A DNA stretch of 23,564 bases from Desulfobacteraceae bacterium (GTDB lineage Bacteria; Desulfobacterota; Desulfobacteria; Desulfobacterales; SG8-13): NCBI GenBank assembly GCA_029287875.1, contig JARFQH010000094.1, positions 1 to 23,564 of the forward strand, written 5' to 3'. Both the position numbers and the translations under genes were made by a program. The notes beneath the pieces were generated by a model. That model was not told the DNA's origin and did no database searches. It saw only the letters and a list, made by a program, of their open reading frames with translations. This document shows, piece by piece, positions 15,494-23,412 of this stretch (position 1 is the stretch's first letter; the number at the start of each line of letters is the position of its first letter).

Positions 15494-16870
15494 TCACTTC
15501 ACCGACGCAAGAACCTCACTGCGCCATTCGTTCAGCATGCCGATGTCGACCACCAGGTCGAGCACCGTATAGCGGTTGCGAATCCAACGCGCATAGGTGT
15601 AAGCGAACTGAAGCTCTTCAGCGGTGATTCCGAGACCGTCGATAGTGTACACCGCACCGGCGGCCTGTAGGTGCTGTCGGGACAGCGCGGGTGAAATCAC
15701 TGCCGCAGAAACCGCTTGTCGAATCTTGTCCCACCGCGAAAGGATCAGTTGCCGTCGTGCCGCCAAGCCGTTTTGGTCGAGAAATTTCGCGCGTGCGTGC
15801 GGCATCAACGACGCAGAAATATCCCGGAATACGGATCGCAGTTCGGATTCCATAGCGGCTATGGTAGGAAATTCAGGTTTCAAGTCTTTACGTCGGATCA
15901 CCTCCGGCTCGAGCGACAGTATCTTCTGGTAGAGCGCCAGCGATATGAGAGTGGTCACTCCGGTCTGCTGACCGTGGAGTGCCGGTGTACGGCCCGTCCA
16001 ATGCGCCGTCATGTCCCATAGGTGGCTGATGAGGTGTTCTCCTCCGGATGCCGGTGAACTGGAACCGGCCAATACCATGGCAATACCGGAGCGCAAAAGA
16101 GCATCGATCAGAACCGAGAGGCCTTCGGGTTTATTGGCTTTAATAATGCCTGCCTGCCGGATGCTGGTTGCGACGGCCTCCTCCGCTACCTCAACCGGTA
16201 TGCCGCAAAAATAATCCCCCAACAACACATTCGACAGGATCCAGTCGGCCGTCGAGGCATTCTTGGAGAGCAGGTCACCGAAGCCGGCCGCACTCATAAA
16301 TTGGGGTGCCGAGGCGAGCACCTCCGGATCGGCTATGACGGCCACCGGCGGATGGCACGGTTCCGTAATCTTCACGCCATCGACGGTCAGAGCCGAAATC
16401 GCCGATGTATAACCGTTCATGCTGGCGGCCGTGGCCACTGTAATCAATGTTTTTCCGGTCGCGGTGGCGGCAGTTTTGCAAATGTCGTTGATCGTGCCGG
16501 ACCCGACACCAATAATACCGGCCGTCTTTTCCCTCTCGATTCGTGCCACCAAATCGGCCACTGTCTGCTTGTCGGCATGGACCGGCTGGTTTTTGTGGTC
16601 GACGAAGTGCAGCGAAACTGTTCTTCCGGCCGATTCGAGAAGCCGCACCGCCTTCTCTCCCGCCGCCGTCCATGTATTTCCGTCGACCACCAGGATCAGC
16701 GGTCCGGTTGACATCCAGCGGTCGACAAACTCCGGCAGGAGGTTCAAGGCGCCGCAACGCAACGATACCTCTCGGGTCGGTACCCGGTGCGTCCTGCCGC
16801 AAGGGCAGCCATTAATCTCGAGGCCGAGAAGCTCCTGCAGCGGTTTGCGGGAAAAGTCGTTATCTTGCAA
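15494..16870 (-). CDS. sn-glycerol-1-phosphate dehydrogenase family (EgsA/AraM-like)
   Basis: This 458-aa protein belongs to the iron-containing alcohol dehydrogenase superfamily, glycerol-1-phosphate dehydrogenase branch, which reduces dihydroxyacetone phosphate with NAD(P)H. Evidence: GVGSGTINDI (121-130) for the dinucleotide, TAASMNGYTS (147-156, where the family usually has SMDGY), and metal ligands D199 (GFGDLLSK), H279 (GGEHLISHLWD) and H299 (LHGQQTG), spaced as in archaeal G1PDH. The N-terminus has CPCGRTH (22-28), seen in AraM-type proteins and perhaps metal binding. Translation starts at TTG 16870 with GGGAG 9 nt upstream; an upstream stop excludes a longer form. In Bacteria such enzymes make heptaprenylglyceryl phosphate or unknown polyols. 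No GGGP synthase is next to it. Confidence 0.88.
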   Translation of the reverse strand: MQDNDFSRKPLQELLGLEINGCPCGRTHRVPTREVSLRCGALNLLPEFVDRWMSTGPLILVVDGNTWTAAGEKAVRLLESAGRTVSLHFVDHKNQPVHADKQTVADLVARIEREKTAGIIGVGSGTINDICKTAATATGKTLITVATAASMNGYTSAISALTVDGVKITEPCHPPVAVIADPEVLASAPQFMSAAGFGDLLSKNASTADWILSNVLLGDYFCGIPVEVAEEAVATSIRQAGIIKANKPEGLSVLIDALLRSGIAMVLAGSSSPASGGEHLISHLWDMTAHWTGRTPALHGQQTGVTTLISLALYQKILSLEPEVIRRKDLKPEFPTIAAMESELRSVFRDISASLMPHARAKFLDQNGLAARRQLILSRWDKIRQAVSAAVISPALSRQHLQAAGAVYTIDGLGITAEELQFAYTYARWIRNRYTVLDLVVDIGMLNEWRSEVLASVK

Positions 16871-17071
16871 GGGGTTCGGCTCCCTTCGGGTAAACGGCGA
16901 TTAGATTGAATTTGGGTCCCATGAATTCCCCCCAGCGGCTTTTTCAGAAAAGAAGGGCCTGTCTTTCCGATTTTGCCAGGAGGAAATCGACTGGATAGAA
17001 AAGTGAGTAATTACGGGTATACTGGGCAGGCGGGAAAAACGAAAGTCAAAAGATCGCGGCCGGAGCTAATC

Positions 17072-17269
17072 TTATTCCAATTGCTCTTCGTGCAAGTCCT
17101 TGAAAAGCTTCTTAATGGTGTCGTAGTCGAAGGTAAACGTGTCCATCGGATTGATATCGAGCTCGTCGTCGAGATCGATCCGACCGTCTTTCAGGTAATC
17201 GTCACAACGGCCTTCAGGGGTTGGTTTTTGTTTACAACCTTTATGGTGGTAGCAGCGCTCACAGATCAT
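17072..17269 (-). CDS. Small Cys4 (zinc-finger-like) protein
   Basis: This 65-aa protein has Cys at 3, 6, 12 and 22 (ICERCYHHKGC, then GRC) plus His 8 and 9, a likely zinc site, followed by a strongly acidic tail (DDELDINPMDTFTFDYDTIK). ATG 17269 has a perfect AGGAGG site 8 nt upstream, which decides the start over the longer frame from 17341. It has no recognised family. It may be a small regulator or metal-handling protein. It lies 147 nt downstream of the next minus-strand gene. Confidence 0.6.
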   Translation of the reverse strand: MICERCYHHKGCKQKPTPEGRCDDYLKDGRIDLDDELDINPMDTFTFDYDTIKKLFKDLHEEQLE

Positions 17270-17416
17270 TGGAAATCCTCCTGTTTCTGGCGATTGAAGC
17301 AATTTATTTTGATCCGACACGTGGCCTGAATAAAGGATCAACCTCTTATCAGCAATTTGTATGCCATTACCCGGAAACTATATATTGTGATTTATTCCAG
17401 CATATTATGCTGTATC

Positions 17417-17680
17417 TCATTTTGCCTCTCGCCCTTGATTGCCCAAAAATGTTACCCGGAGCTGCCAATTTGCGGCAAGGATACTTTTTTCTTTGTCAAC
17501 CGCAGGACTCCAGATGATCTTTCGATTTTCGGCCGCCGGTTGGTTTCTCAGTTCAACATCCGCCGCAAGTTTTTCCATTTTGATTTTTTCGCGGTCGACG
17601 GTGATTATATGCCGATCGAGATTAAGTACCGCCCGCCCGGCGGTTCGTGTTAAATTACTTAAACTGCTCCGAAAGCTCAT
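17417..17680 (-). CDS. Small uncharacterised protein (87 aa), translationally coupled
   Basis: The ATG at 17680 overlaps the TGA of the preceding gene as ATGA (17677-17680), a classic coupling junction, which is the main support for this call. The protein is basic, with no signal peptide or membrane segment. It reads MSFRSSLSNLTRTAGRAVLN at the start and shows no recognised motif. Competing plus-strand frames over the same bases lack any such signal. Confidence 0.5.
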   Translation of the reverse strand: MSFRSSLSNLTRTAGRAVLNLDRHIITVDREKIKMEKLAADVELRNQPAAENRKIIWSPAVDKEKSILAANWQLRVTFLGNQGREAK

Positions 17681-18192
17681 ATCGTTTCCGGTGGTGCTTG
17701 CCGGGCGCCTGCCGTCTCACCTTCGTCTGCGAAGGCCGACGGCTGTAAAAGATTATGGGCCACCCCGACCCGACGCACCAGGTCCATGAATGTCTTGGGC
17801 AAAGGCACTTTTCGGTCCACCAATAGGATACCGAGTCTTTCCGCCCGCACCAGCACAGGACCGCTGTCGATTCCCTCGAGACTGTCGCATAGAAACTTGA
17901 TACGCAGAGCGTCGGTCAACGGAATCAGCAGATCCTCCGCTGCAGAAGCCGCAGTGCTCAATTCCGCCTGAATGCGGTCGCGGTTTTCGGCATTAAAATC
18001 GGCAAATGCCGGATCGGTATTGGGGGTGCCGAAGAGTTCGTTCACAACCGCACCGCAGAGCCTGTTGATGTACACCGAATCCTTTCCGGGGTATTCTCTC
18101 GACAAATTCAATTTAAGACGCTTGAACAACACCGCCTTTATGACCGTAACGGCCTCTCTTAAAACCGGCACCAGCTTGCTTTCAAGTTGCAT
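17677..18192 (-). CDS. Uncharacterised protein (171 aa)
   Basis: No family is recognised. The protein is predicted alpha-helical and soluble: VLREAVTVIKAVLFKRLKLN near the N-terminus, YINRLCGAVVNELFG, an acidic middle (DFNAENRDRIQAEL), and a hydrophobic C-terminal part ending AHNLLQPSAFADEGE. ATG 18192 has AGGA 5 nt upstream; ATG 18204 is an alternative four codons longer. It ends coupled (ATGA) to the 87-aa gene and lies 109 nt after the ParB-like/Lrp fusion gene, so the four minus-strand genes 19985-17417 may be one transcript. Confidence 0.65.
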   Translation of the reverse strand: MQLESKLVPVLREAVTVIKAVLFKRLKLNLSREYPGKDSVYINRLCGAVVNELFGTPNTDPAFADFNAENRDRIQAELSTAASAAEDLLIPLTDALRIKFLCDSLEGIDSGPVLVRAERLGILLVDRKVPLPKTFMDLVRRVGVAHNLLQPSAFADEGETAGARQAPPETI

Positions 18193-18301
18193 TGTCGTCC
18201 TCATTTTCTCGGCCGCTGGGTGGCAGATGGAGCCTACAGGCTGCAACAAATAAAACGAGCCACCAAAAACCCGGTTAACCGCTGACCTTCCGACGTCACC
18301 C

Positions 18302-19420
18302 CTAAGATTGTTCCTCGACCTTCCGGCTTTCCTTGATTTTCGAGTATCCCGGAATCAGGGTCTTTGTACTGATGACACCCGGTAGTTGCCGGATCTTCTC
18401 GTGAACGAATTGTGAGATGATCTCGGCATCCGAGCTGAGCAAGTCACGGCTCAAAAAGATTTTAATCAGAATGTCGACGTCGCCATGAACCGAGTGCACT
18501 TCCCGAACCTCTTCCAGTTCGTAGATCTTGTCGACGACTTTGAACTCTTTTTTCGCCTGAACGTTCATCAGAATAAATGCCGTGATCCCCCGTCGCATTT
18601 CCGGGTAATCGCAATCCTTCGTTTCCATCATTTTTTTTCTAAACGCCTCCATATCTTCGGGTATCAGTTCGTCAATACCGCTGCCATACCACCGTCGTCG
18701 ACCCGTTTCCCACTGATGTACCGCAATGTAAGCGTATAGGTCCGCAACGCTTCGACCCGGCAAGGATTCCAACAGTCGGCCGCGCCGGATGATCTTGCAG
18801 AGAGGTCGGTAGATGGTCTTGTACCAGTCCTGAGCTGCAGTCTCGAAAGAGGGACTATCGGACCGCTCCTGCTGCAGATAGGCCCTGTGGTCTTCGATCT
18901 GCTTGAGAAGGTGGGCATATTGACCGACCTCGGTCAACTGGATATCCCCTTTGAGTTGCGTGCGGTCGAAAAAATCTGCCCGGTCGCGGAAAACAAGGTT
19001 CTGCAGGGTAGTTGACGATGGGATGAATTCGATGACATCGGCCAAAATTTCGTCGTGTCCGAACTCTTTGGCCGCCGCTATTCGATGATTACCGTCCATC
19101 ACATAGTATTCATCCTTGATCTGGTAGAGCCTTACCGGAGGGAGAGGACGGCCTTCTCGCATGGCCTCTTTAATCCGCTCCAGCCGTTCCGAGGGGACGT
19201 GCGGTTTCAGTCGAAAACGGTCGTCGAGGTCCTGATAACGCCCAACGCTGCCTACGATCCGATCGATCGGTATGGTTCGAATTCCCCGAACCCGGCTGTC
19301 AAAAGCCGCTTCTTTTTTCTGACGATCGTTGAAACTACCGACCTTGTCCTGATTCGGCCGGTGTTTACCGACTCTATCGCGCAGTCGGGCGATCGTCGAT
19401 TTCAAGCTGAAAATAGCCAT
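18302..19420 (-). CDS. ParB/Srx-like domain fused to Lrp/AsnC RAM domain
   Basis: This is a 372-aa fusion. Residues 46-132 are a ParB/sulfiredoxin-like domain (IRTIPIDRIVGSVGRYQDLD, LPPVRLYQIKDEYYVMDGNH; the DGNHR box is at 109-113). Residues about 195-240 (DWYKTIYRPLCKIIRRGRLL, then LPGRSVADLYAYIAVHQWE) resemble a segment common in bacterial ParB-like/DUF4032 proteins. Residues 278-358 match the Lrp/AsnC ligand-binding (RAM) fold, with AFILMNVQAKKEFKVVDKIY, VREVHSVHGDVDILIKI and LPGVISTKTLIPGY. No helix-turn-helix precedes the RAM domain, so it is not an ordinary Lrp regulator. A nucleotide- or phosphotransfer-linked sensor of a small molecule is inferred. The start ATG 19420 lies 47 nt inside the upstream phosphoesterase gene. 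Confidence 0.85.
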   Translation of the reverse strand: MAIFSLKSTIARLRDRVGKHRPNQDKVGSFNDRQKKEAAFDSRVRGIRTIPIDRIVGSVGRYQDLDDRFRLKPHVPSERLERIKEAMREGRPLPPVRLYQIKDEYYVMDGNHRIAAAKEFGHDEILADVIEFIPSSTTLQNLVFRDRADFFDRTQLKGDIQLTEVGQYAHLLKQIEDHRAYLQQERSDSPSFETAAQDWYKTIYRPLCKIIRRGRLLESLPGRSVADLYAYIAVHQWETGRRRWYGSGIDELIPEDMEAFRKKMMETKDCDYPEMRRGITAFILMNVQAKKEFKVVDKIYELEEVREVHSVHGDVDILIKIFLSRDLLSSDAEIISQFVHEKIRQLPGVISTKTLIPGYSKIKESRKVEEQS

Positions 19421-19985
19421 ATGTGTTAACGACCCGGGTCGATTCTATCAGTGAGATCCGCTCTGAATCATGACCGAAACTGCAGTGGATGTGTCCGTGA
19501 ATAAAGTATTGCGGGCGCCATCGACGAATCAACCGGCGAAAGACGACAAATCCCCTGTGACAGGGATCTTCGGCATCATGCACGTAACGCGGTGGGGCGT
19601 GGGTTAAGACAACGTCAACCCCACCCCGTCGCCACAGCGTGGGCAGCATGCGAAAAACCATGAGTCGCATTTGCCCTTCAGTGTATTGGTGCGGTCCGCC
19701 GTTGTACCAGTGCGAGCCTCCCAGCCCCAGAAAGTTAAGGCCCCTCAACCGCACCAGCCTGGCATGGACATCCGTGCATCCCATGGGCGGTTTTCTAGCG
19801 TAACGGATATCGTGGTTGCCGCAAACGTAATAGAGTGGTACGTTAAAATAATTGCTTAAAGAAGACAGGTACTCCGGCGGCAGATCGCCGCATGCCAGGA
19901 CGAGATTGATTCCGGTATGCCGACCGGCATCGACTGCGGGGTACAGCGATGGCTCGACGACATCCGACACGGTCAAAATTTTCAT
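19374..19985 (-). CDS. Calcineurin-like metallophosphoesterase
   Basis: This 203-aa cytoplasmic enzyme has the metallophosphoesterase motifs in order: D8 (TVSDVVEP, where the usual DxH is D-V-V), GD 33-34 (LACGDLPPEYL), GNHD 56-59, H129 (LTHAPP) and GHIH 164-167. The loss of the first-motif His occurs in some subfamilies, so activity is still expected. Substrate is unknown; it could be a phosphodiester or nucleotide. Its 3' end overlaps the ParB-like/Lrp fusion gene by 47 nt, which implies co-translation. It diverges from the zinc-ribbon gene across 279 nt without a gene. Confidence 0.9.
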   Translation of the reverse strand: MKILTVSDVVEPSLYPAVDAGRHTGINLVLACGDLPPEYLSSLSNYFNVPLYYVCGNHDIRYARKPPMGCTDVHARLVRLRGLNFLGLGGSHWYNGGPHQYTEGQMRLMVFRMLPTLWRRGGVDVVLTHAPPRYVHDAEDPCHRGFVVFRRLIRRWRPQYFIHGHIHCSFGHDSERISLIESTRVVNTYGYFQLEIDDRPTAR

Positions 19986-20264
19986 GACGTTTTCGCCGTC
20001 GTCAACACAGTTGACTCTCCTGCCAAGCGACGGGCTGCGGTTATGAACACGTTTTTTTCTCCGGCTGCTCCATTAGGTCAAAATCTGATAACCGGCAAGG
20101 CGTGAAAAAGGGTAACCCGGAGGAGTTCAATACGCTGTTTAACTCAAGAAACGGTCCCGACTATATCGAACCGCTCCCTTTAAGTAAATATCTACCTACA
20201 ATCATAAAGTGCAACCCGCAGCCATCCCGTTTAATTCACCGACGTATGAGGAACTGAAGGAATT

Positions 20265-20453
20265 ATGCCGTCCATAGATTTTTTATGCAAAGACTGCGGT
20301 CACGCTTTTATCCGGCTGGTGTTTAAAGGAGATGATACCTCGGAGACGGTCTGTCCTCGCTGCGGCAGCGGCAGCATCAAGACACAATCGATATCGGAGA
20401 GCCTGTTTGACGGAATAGCCTCCAGCAGCAGCCTCTCAAAGGATGTCAACTGA
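20265..20453 (+). CDS. Small zinc-ribbon (FmdB-like) protein
   Basis: This 62-aa protein has paired CxxC knuckles, C8-C11 (CKDC) and C30-C33 (CPRC), in the pattern of FmdB-like regulatory zinc ribbons, followed by a Ser-rich tail (SSSSLSKDVN). ATG 20265 has an AAGGA ribosome site 4-8 nt upstream. Partners are unknown. It is read alone on the plus strand and ends near a GC-rich hairpin. Confidence 0.75.
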   Translation: MPSIDFLCKDCGHAFIRLVFKGDDTSETVCPRCGSGSIKTQSISESLFDGIASSSSLSKDVN

Positions 20454-20467
20454 ACGCGCTGAGCCTG

Positions 20468-20485
20468 CCGCGGCGGTCGCCGCGG
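20468..20485. terminator. GC-rich hairpin between convergent genes
   Basis: CCGCGGC (20468-20474), loop GGTC, GCCGCGG (20479-20485): a perfect 7-bp stem 14 nt after the zinc-ribbon stop and facing the end of the minus-strand lipoprotein gene. There is no T-tract, so termination would need Rho or read as a two-way pause. Confidence 0.4.
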
Positions 20486-20523
20486 GAAAAGGTCGGTTTC
20501 GATCGATCAGCAACGATATTTCT

Positions 20524-21069
20524 TCAGCGCGCCGCAACCAGGTGAAACTTCGACAGCATCGACTCGAACACATCGATATCATTGTCAAAGTAGTACCGCT
20601 GCGGAGCGGTGAATCGGAGGCTGTAGTAGTTTTGGCCTTGAATGAAGCCATAATAAGCCGTTTTTAAGGTCAACCCTTTCGGGTCGCTGTATCTGAAGAG
20701 CAATCTGAAACCGTCATGATCGTCAATGACGGCTGGTGCATTTTCGATGACGGTAAAATTCGCTACCATCGAATCGGAAGACAAGTCGTCAATAATGATC
20801 TGAGCGGCTTCCTGTGGCAGCATGTCCGCAGTTAGACGCTTGCGGGCATTAAGAAAGGGACGCTCCAAGGGGCGCTCTTGAAACAGGACGTACTGAAGAT
20901 AGGGACCATCACGCGAAATCATCACGTAGGCGCCGGCGTCAAATTTCATCCACCCGCTAGGAACCTCAACACAATAAGTTTCTGAGTGAATCCCACCGTC
21001 GACAGCCTTCCAGCTGGCGCAGCCCGCTATCATGACGATAATGGCCAATAGGATGAGTCTGTTTTTCAT
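20524..21069 (-). CDS. Predicted lipoprotein, unknown function (181 aa)
   Basis: The protein starts with a short lipoprotein signal peptide and lipobox IAGC with Cys17. The mature part looks like a single soluble alpha/beta domain (YCVEVPSGWMKFDAGAYVMI, DHDGFRLLFRYSDPKGLTLK, YYSLRFTAPQRYYFDNDIDV). The last pattern is typical of small envelope proteins with a PsbP/Mog1-like fold, which is a guess. GGAAG precedes ATG 21069. It is 51 nt downstream of the M48 peptidase gene in the same direction, probably the last gene of that operon. Confidence 0.75.
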   Translation of the reverse strand: MKNRLILLAIIVMIAGCASWKAVDGGIHSETYCVEVPSGWMKFDAGAYVMISRDGPYLQYVLFQERPLERPFLNARKRLTADMLPQEAAQIIIDDLSSDSMVANFTVIENAPAVIDDHDGFRLLFRYSDPKGLTLKTAYYGFIQGQNYYSLRFTAPQRYYFDNDIDVFESMLSKFHLVAAR

Positions 21070-21120
21070 CTTCCAACTTTTGGTGGATAAAAAAGCGGTC
21101 GCACCGGCAGGCTGTACAAC

Positions 21121-22311
21121 TCACTTTTTTTTGTATGCGAACTGTTCCTGCCGCAGATCTCGAGAATGAATCCGCTTGAGGTAGTTCCGGATATAGGTGT
21201 TTTCCTGCGCATTTGGTTCCAGAAGCACGCTGGCTTCGAGATACGGCTGCGCCTGTTGGGACTGCCCGGCTTTGTAATACATCAGACCAAGGGCACGATG
21301 CGGTTCTGGGTAACCAGCATCCAAGTCGATGGCGCGTTTGTAAAACGATTCGGCCCGATTGGATTCGTCCCTGTCGCGACCCAGTTGACGGTAGATTTCC
21401 CCCAGCAGGTAATAGACCCGAGCGTCATCAGAATAAGTCGCCAGAAACCTTTCCGAAGCCTGGCGCGCCTGATCGAAACGCCCGGCTTGAATGTCGAGTG
21501 CAATGTTATCCAGAATCACATCTCGTAACATGAATCCAAACCGGTTTTCGCCGTATAACCGAAGCCCACGGGTCGGGTCGATGGAACCCAGGAATTCGCT
21601 GCACTTTTCGATACGAGTCTGCAATCTGGGATGCGAGCCAAAAAATAGTGGCTCGTAATACTTCTCCCACGCCATTTCTTCTGCAAGGTGCTCGAAGAGC
21701 CGCAGAGCCTCATAAGGGTTGTAACCTGCCCGCATCATGAGCTTCAACCCCTCGCGGTCGGCCTCTAGTTCGGCTTCATGACGATAACCGGACCAGGTGC
21801 ATTTGACACTCTGCGGCACAAGAGCAGACGAGGCCGTATCTTTATCAGCCAAATCACGCGCGGCAGGGTCGGGCTGATGCTGGAGGCGCCGGATGCCGTT
21901 TACCGCATGATGGTTAACGTAATGGGCGATTTCATGGGCCAATAAAGCCGCCAGTTGAGCCTCGTTTTCCAACCGCGCCAGAATGCCGGTATTGACATAG
22001 CAAAAGCCGTCGGGGTAGGTGAAGGCATTCAAATGAGGATCCTTGATCACCTTGACTCTGAATCCGCCGCCTTTCTCCGGCACGGTTGCAACCAGTCTCA
22101 TCGCCACCTGATTCACATAAGCTTCCAGCTTTGAATCTCTGTACAGGGCATCGCTTTGTTCAAGGCGCATCTCATCCGCCCTGGCTGCTTCCATCAATGC
22201 CTGGATATCATGTTTGCTGGGTTCTCGGGGAAATTGCTCATCGGCCGCAGCTGCGGTGCCGAGGCAGGTGAGAATCAGCCAGAAGATCCATAGCCATCCG
22301 ACCGATTTCAC
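21121..22311 (-). CDS. M48-family metallopeptidase with TPR repeats (BepA/YfgC-like)
   Basis: This 396-aa exported zinc protease has a signal peptide (to about residue 23, AAA), the zinc motif HEIAH at 126-130, the third-ligand motif ELEAD at 181-185, and SHPRL at 226-230. It then has tetratricopeptide-like repeats from about 265 to 385 (RVYYLLGEIYRQLGR, YPEPHRALGLMYYKAGQ). This is the layout of BepA-type periplasmic proteases that check outer-membrane protein assembly. Translation starts at GTG 22311, with GGAGGG just upstream, and overlaps the end of the preceding lipoprotein gene as GTGA. Confidence 0.9.
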   Translation of the reverse strand: MKSVGWLWIFWLILTCLGTAAAADEQFPREPSKHDIQALMEAARADEMRLEQSDALYRDSKLEAYVNQVAMRLVATVPEKGGGFRVKVIKDPHLNAFTYPDGFCYVNTGILARLENEAQLAALLAHEIAHYVNHHAVNGIRRLQHQPDPAARDLADKDTASSALVPQSVKCTWSGYRHEAELEADREGLKLMMRAGYNPYEALRLFEHLAEEMAWEKYYEPLFFGSHPRLQTRIEKCSEFLGSIDPTRGLRLYGENRFGFMLRDVILDNIALDIQAGRFDQARQASERFLATYSDDARVYYLLGEIYRQLGRDRDESNRAESFYKRAIDLDAGYPEPHRALGLMYYKAGQSQQAQPYLEASVLLEPNAQENTYIRNYLKRIHSRDLRQEQFAYKKK

Positions 22312-22994
22312 AATCGACCCTCCGGAAAATTCGCCAGAACTTTTTTAACGAGGAGGGTGGTTTTGTCCGGGTCCTCGATACCCGCCACTTCCCTGCTACC
22401 ATTGGCACCATACCACAGAATGGTACCGGTAGCGTCTGCCAGCCCGAGGCTGACGAAACTGCGTGACTTCTGTAACGAGAACCTGTAGAGAACGCGGACG
22501 AAAACAAATGCATCTGCACCGTTTTGCTGCAGAAGCGTTTTGAGCGAACCGACCGAATACTCGAACTGGGTTTGTTTTGCAGCGAAAACCTCAGGCCCGA
22601 AAGTATGAAGTTGGATCGACTTGTTGACCGCCCGGTATAAACTGAGGACTTCCTGTAATTCGGCTGTACGATGGGTCGGGTCGACCGGATATGTCAGGAC
22701 GCGAAAATCGCGGGCAGTCAGCTCAGTCATCAGTGCCTGTTGAACGGAAAGACCTGCCGCCTCGCTCCGATCGCTGCGCTGTCTAAGCCGGCCATCGGGA
22801 AGTTCCTCGTACACAATGGCCTGTGGCGGTAACAGGCACAATGTTTTGATTGGTTGAATGCGATGATTGAACTCGGGATGGCACCGGTCGGCCGAAGTCG
22901 CGCAACCAATCAAGCAGAATAGGAGGACACCTACAATAAAAAATGAACGAAAACGATATCTTTTGAATCGGTTGTGGGATCCTCGACCTTCCAA
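22308..22994 (-). CDS. Predicted lipoprotein, first gene of the M48 operon
   Basis: This 228-aa lipoprotein has a basic N-region (NRFKRYRFR), a hydrophobic core and lipobox LIGC with Cys31. The mature protein has a segment (LSVQQALMTELTARDFRVLT, ADAFVFVRVLYRF) reminiscent of outer-membrane lipoproteins of the GNA1162/LpoB-like group, but no firm assignment is possible. No ATG lies before the signal peptide; the start is TTG 22994 with AGGTGA 5 nt upstream. It is coupled to the M48 gene by a 4-nt overlap, implying a shared envelope role. Confidence 0.75.
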   Translation of the reverse strand: MEGRGSHNRFKRYRFRSFFIVGVLLFCLIGCATSADRCHPEFNHRIQPIKTLCLLPPQAIVYEELPDGRLRQRSDRSEAAGLSVQQALMTELTARDFRVLTYPVDPTHRTAELQEVLSLYRAVNKSIQLHTFGPEVFAAKQTQFEYSVGSLKTLLQQNGADAFVFVRVLYRFSLQKSRSFVSLGLADATGTILWYGANGSREVAGIEDPDKTTLLVKKVLANFPEGRL

Positions 22995-23412
22995 TTAATC
23001 ACCTGAACATGAATTTGGGGAAATTGAACCCGATCAAATTTAGCAAAAAACAGGCCAAAGTGATTAAAATAAATATTTCATATATTTTCAATTTGTTATA
23101 TTGGCATCGCGCTTATGGCGTCTCCCGAACGTCAAAAATCGTCATTTTTTATGCCAAAAATTGACCCATCCTGATGAGTATGACGCTGTAGTAGATTTGA
23201 GAGGAAAAATATGCCGGACCATGTAGACGATATGTCAATAAGTCGTATATAGCCTTAAAATATTTAAAATAATTGCTCTTGACAAATGCACTCAAATTAA
23301 TAAAGTTGCATATTATTAAACTTAACTAAATGGTTGCTTGGTTTTTAATCGGTGAATAAGTAACTTGAGAAAATGTGGATGATGAAAAATTGGAACAATG
23401 AGGAGGAGAGAG
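22995..23412. other. A+T-rich gene-free region upstream of the terminal lipoprotein
   Basis: These 418 nt are clearly richer in A+T than their surroundings and divide two oppositely directed genes. They hold a small inverted pair, AAAAAT-CGTC-ATTTTT (23134-23149), and a good promoter candidate at 23279. A 13-codon frame at 23211 follows a GAGAGG site but shows nothing recognisable. No other gene or RNA was seen. Confidence 0.5.
23279..23306 (+). promoter_or_regulatory. Candidate promoter of the terminal lipoprotein gene
   Basis: TTGACA (23279-23284), a 16-bp spacer, then TAAAGT (23301-23306), in a very A+T-rich setting. The leader to ATG 23413 would be about 100 nt. Confidence 0.45.

Noticed and set aside
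16973..17329. 118-codon plus-strand frame
   Set aside because: Overlaps the small Cys4 gene on the minus strand, which has a much better ribosome site and zinc-type Cys spacing.
23211..23252. 13-codon frame (MPDHVDDMSISRI) after a GAGAGG site, possible leader peptide
   Set aside because: It has no run of a regulatory amino acid and no clear attenuator hairpin; too short to support.
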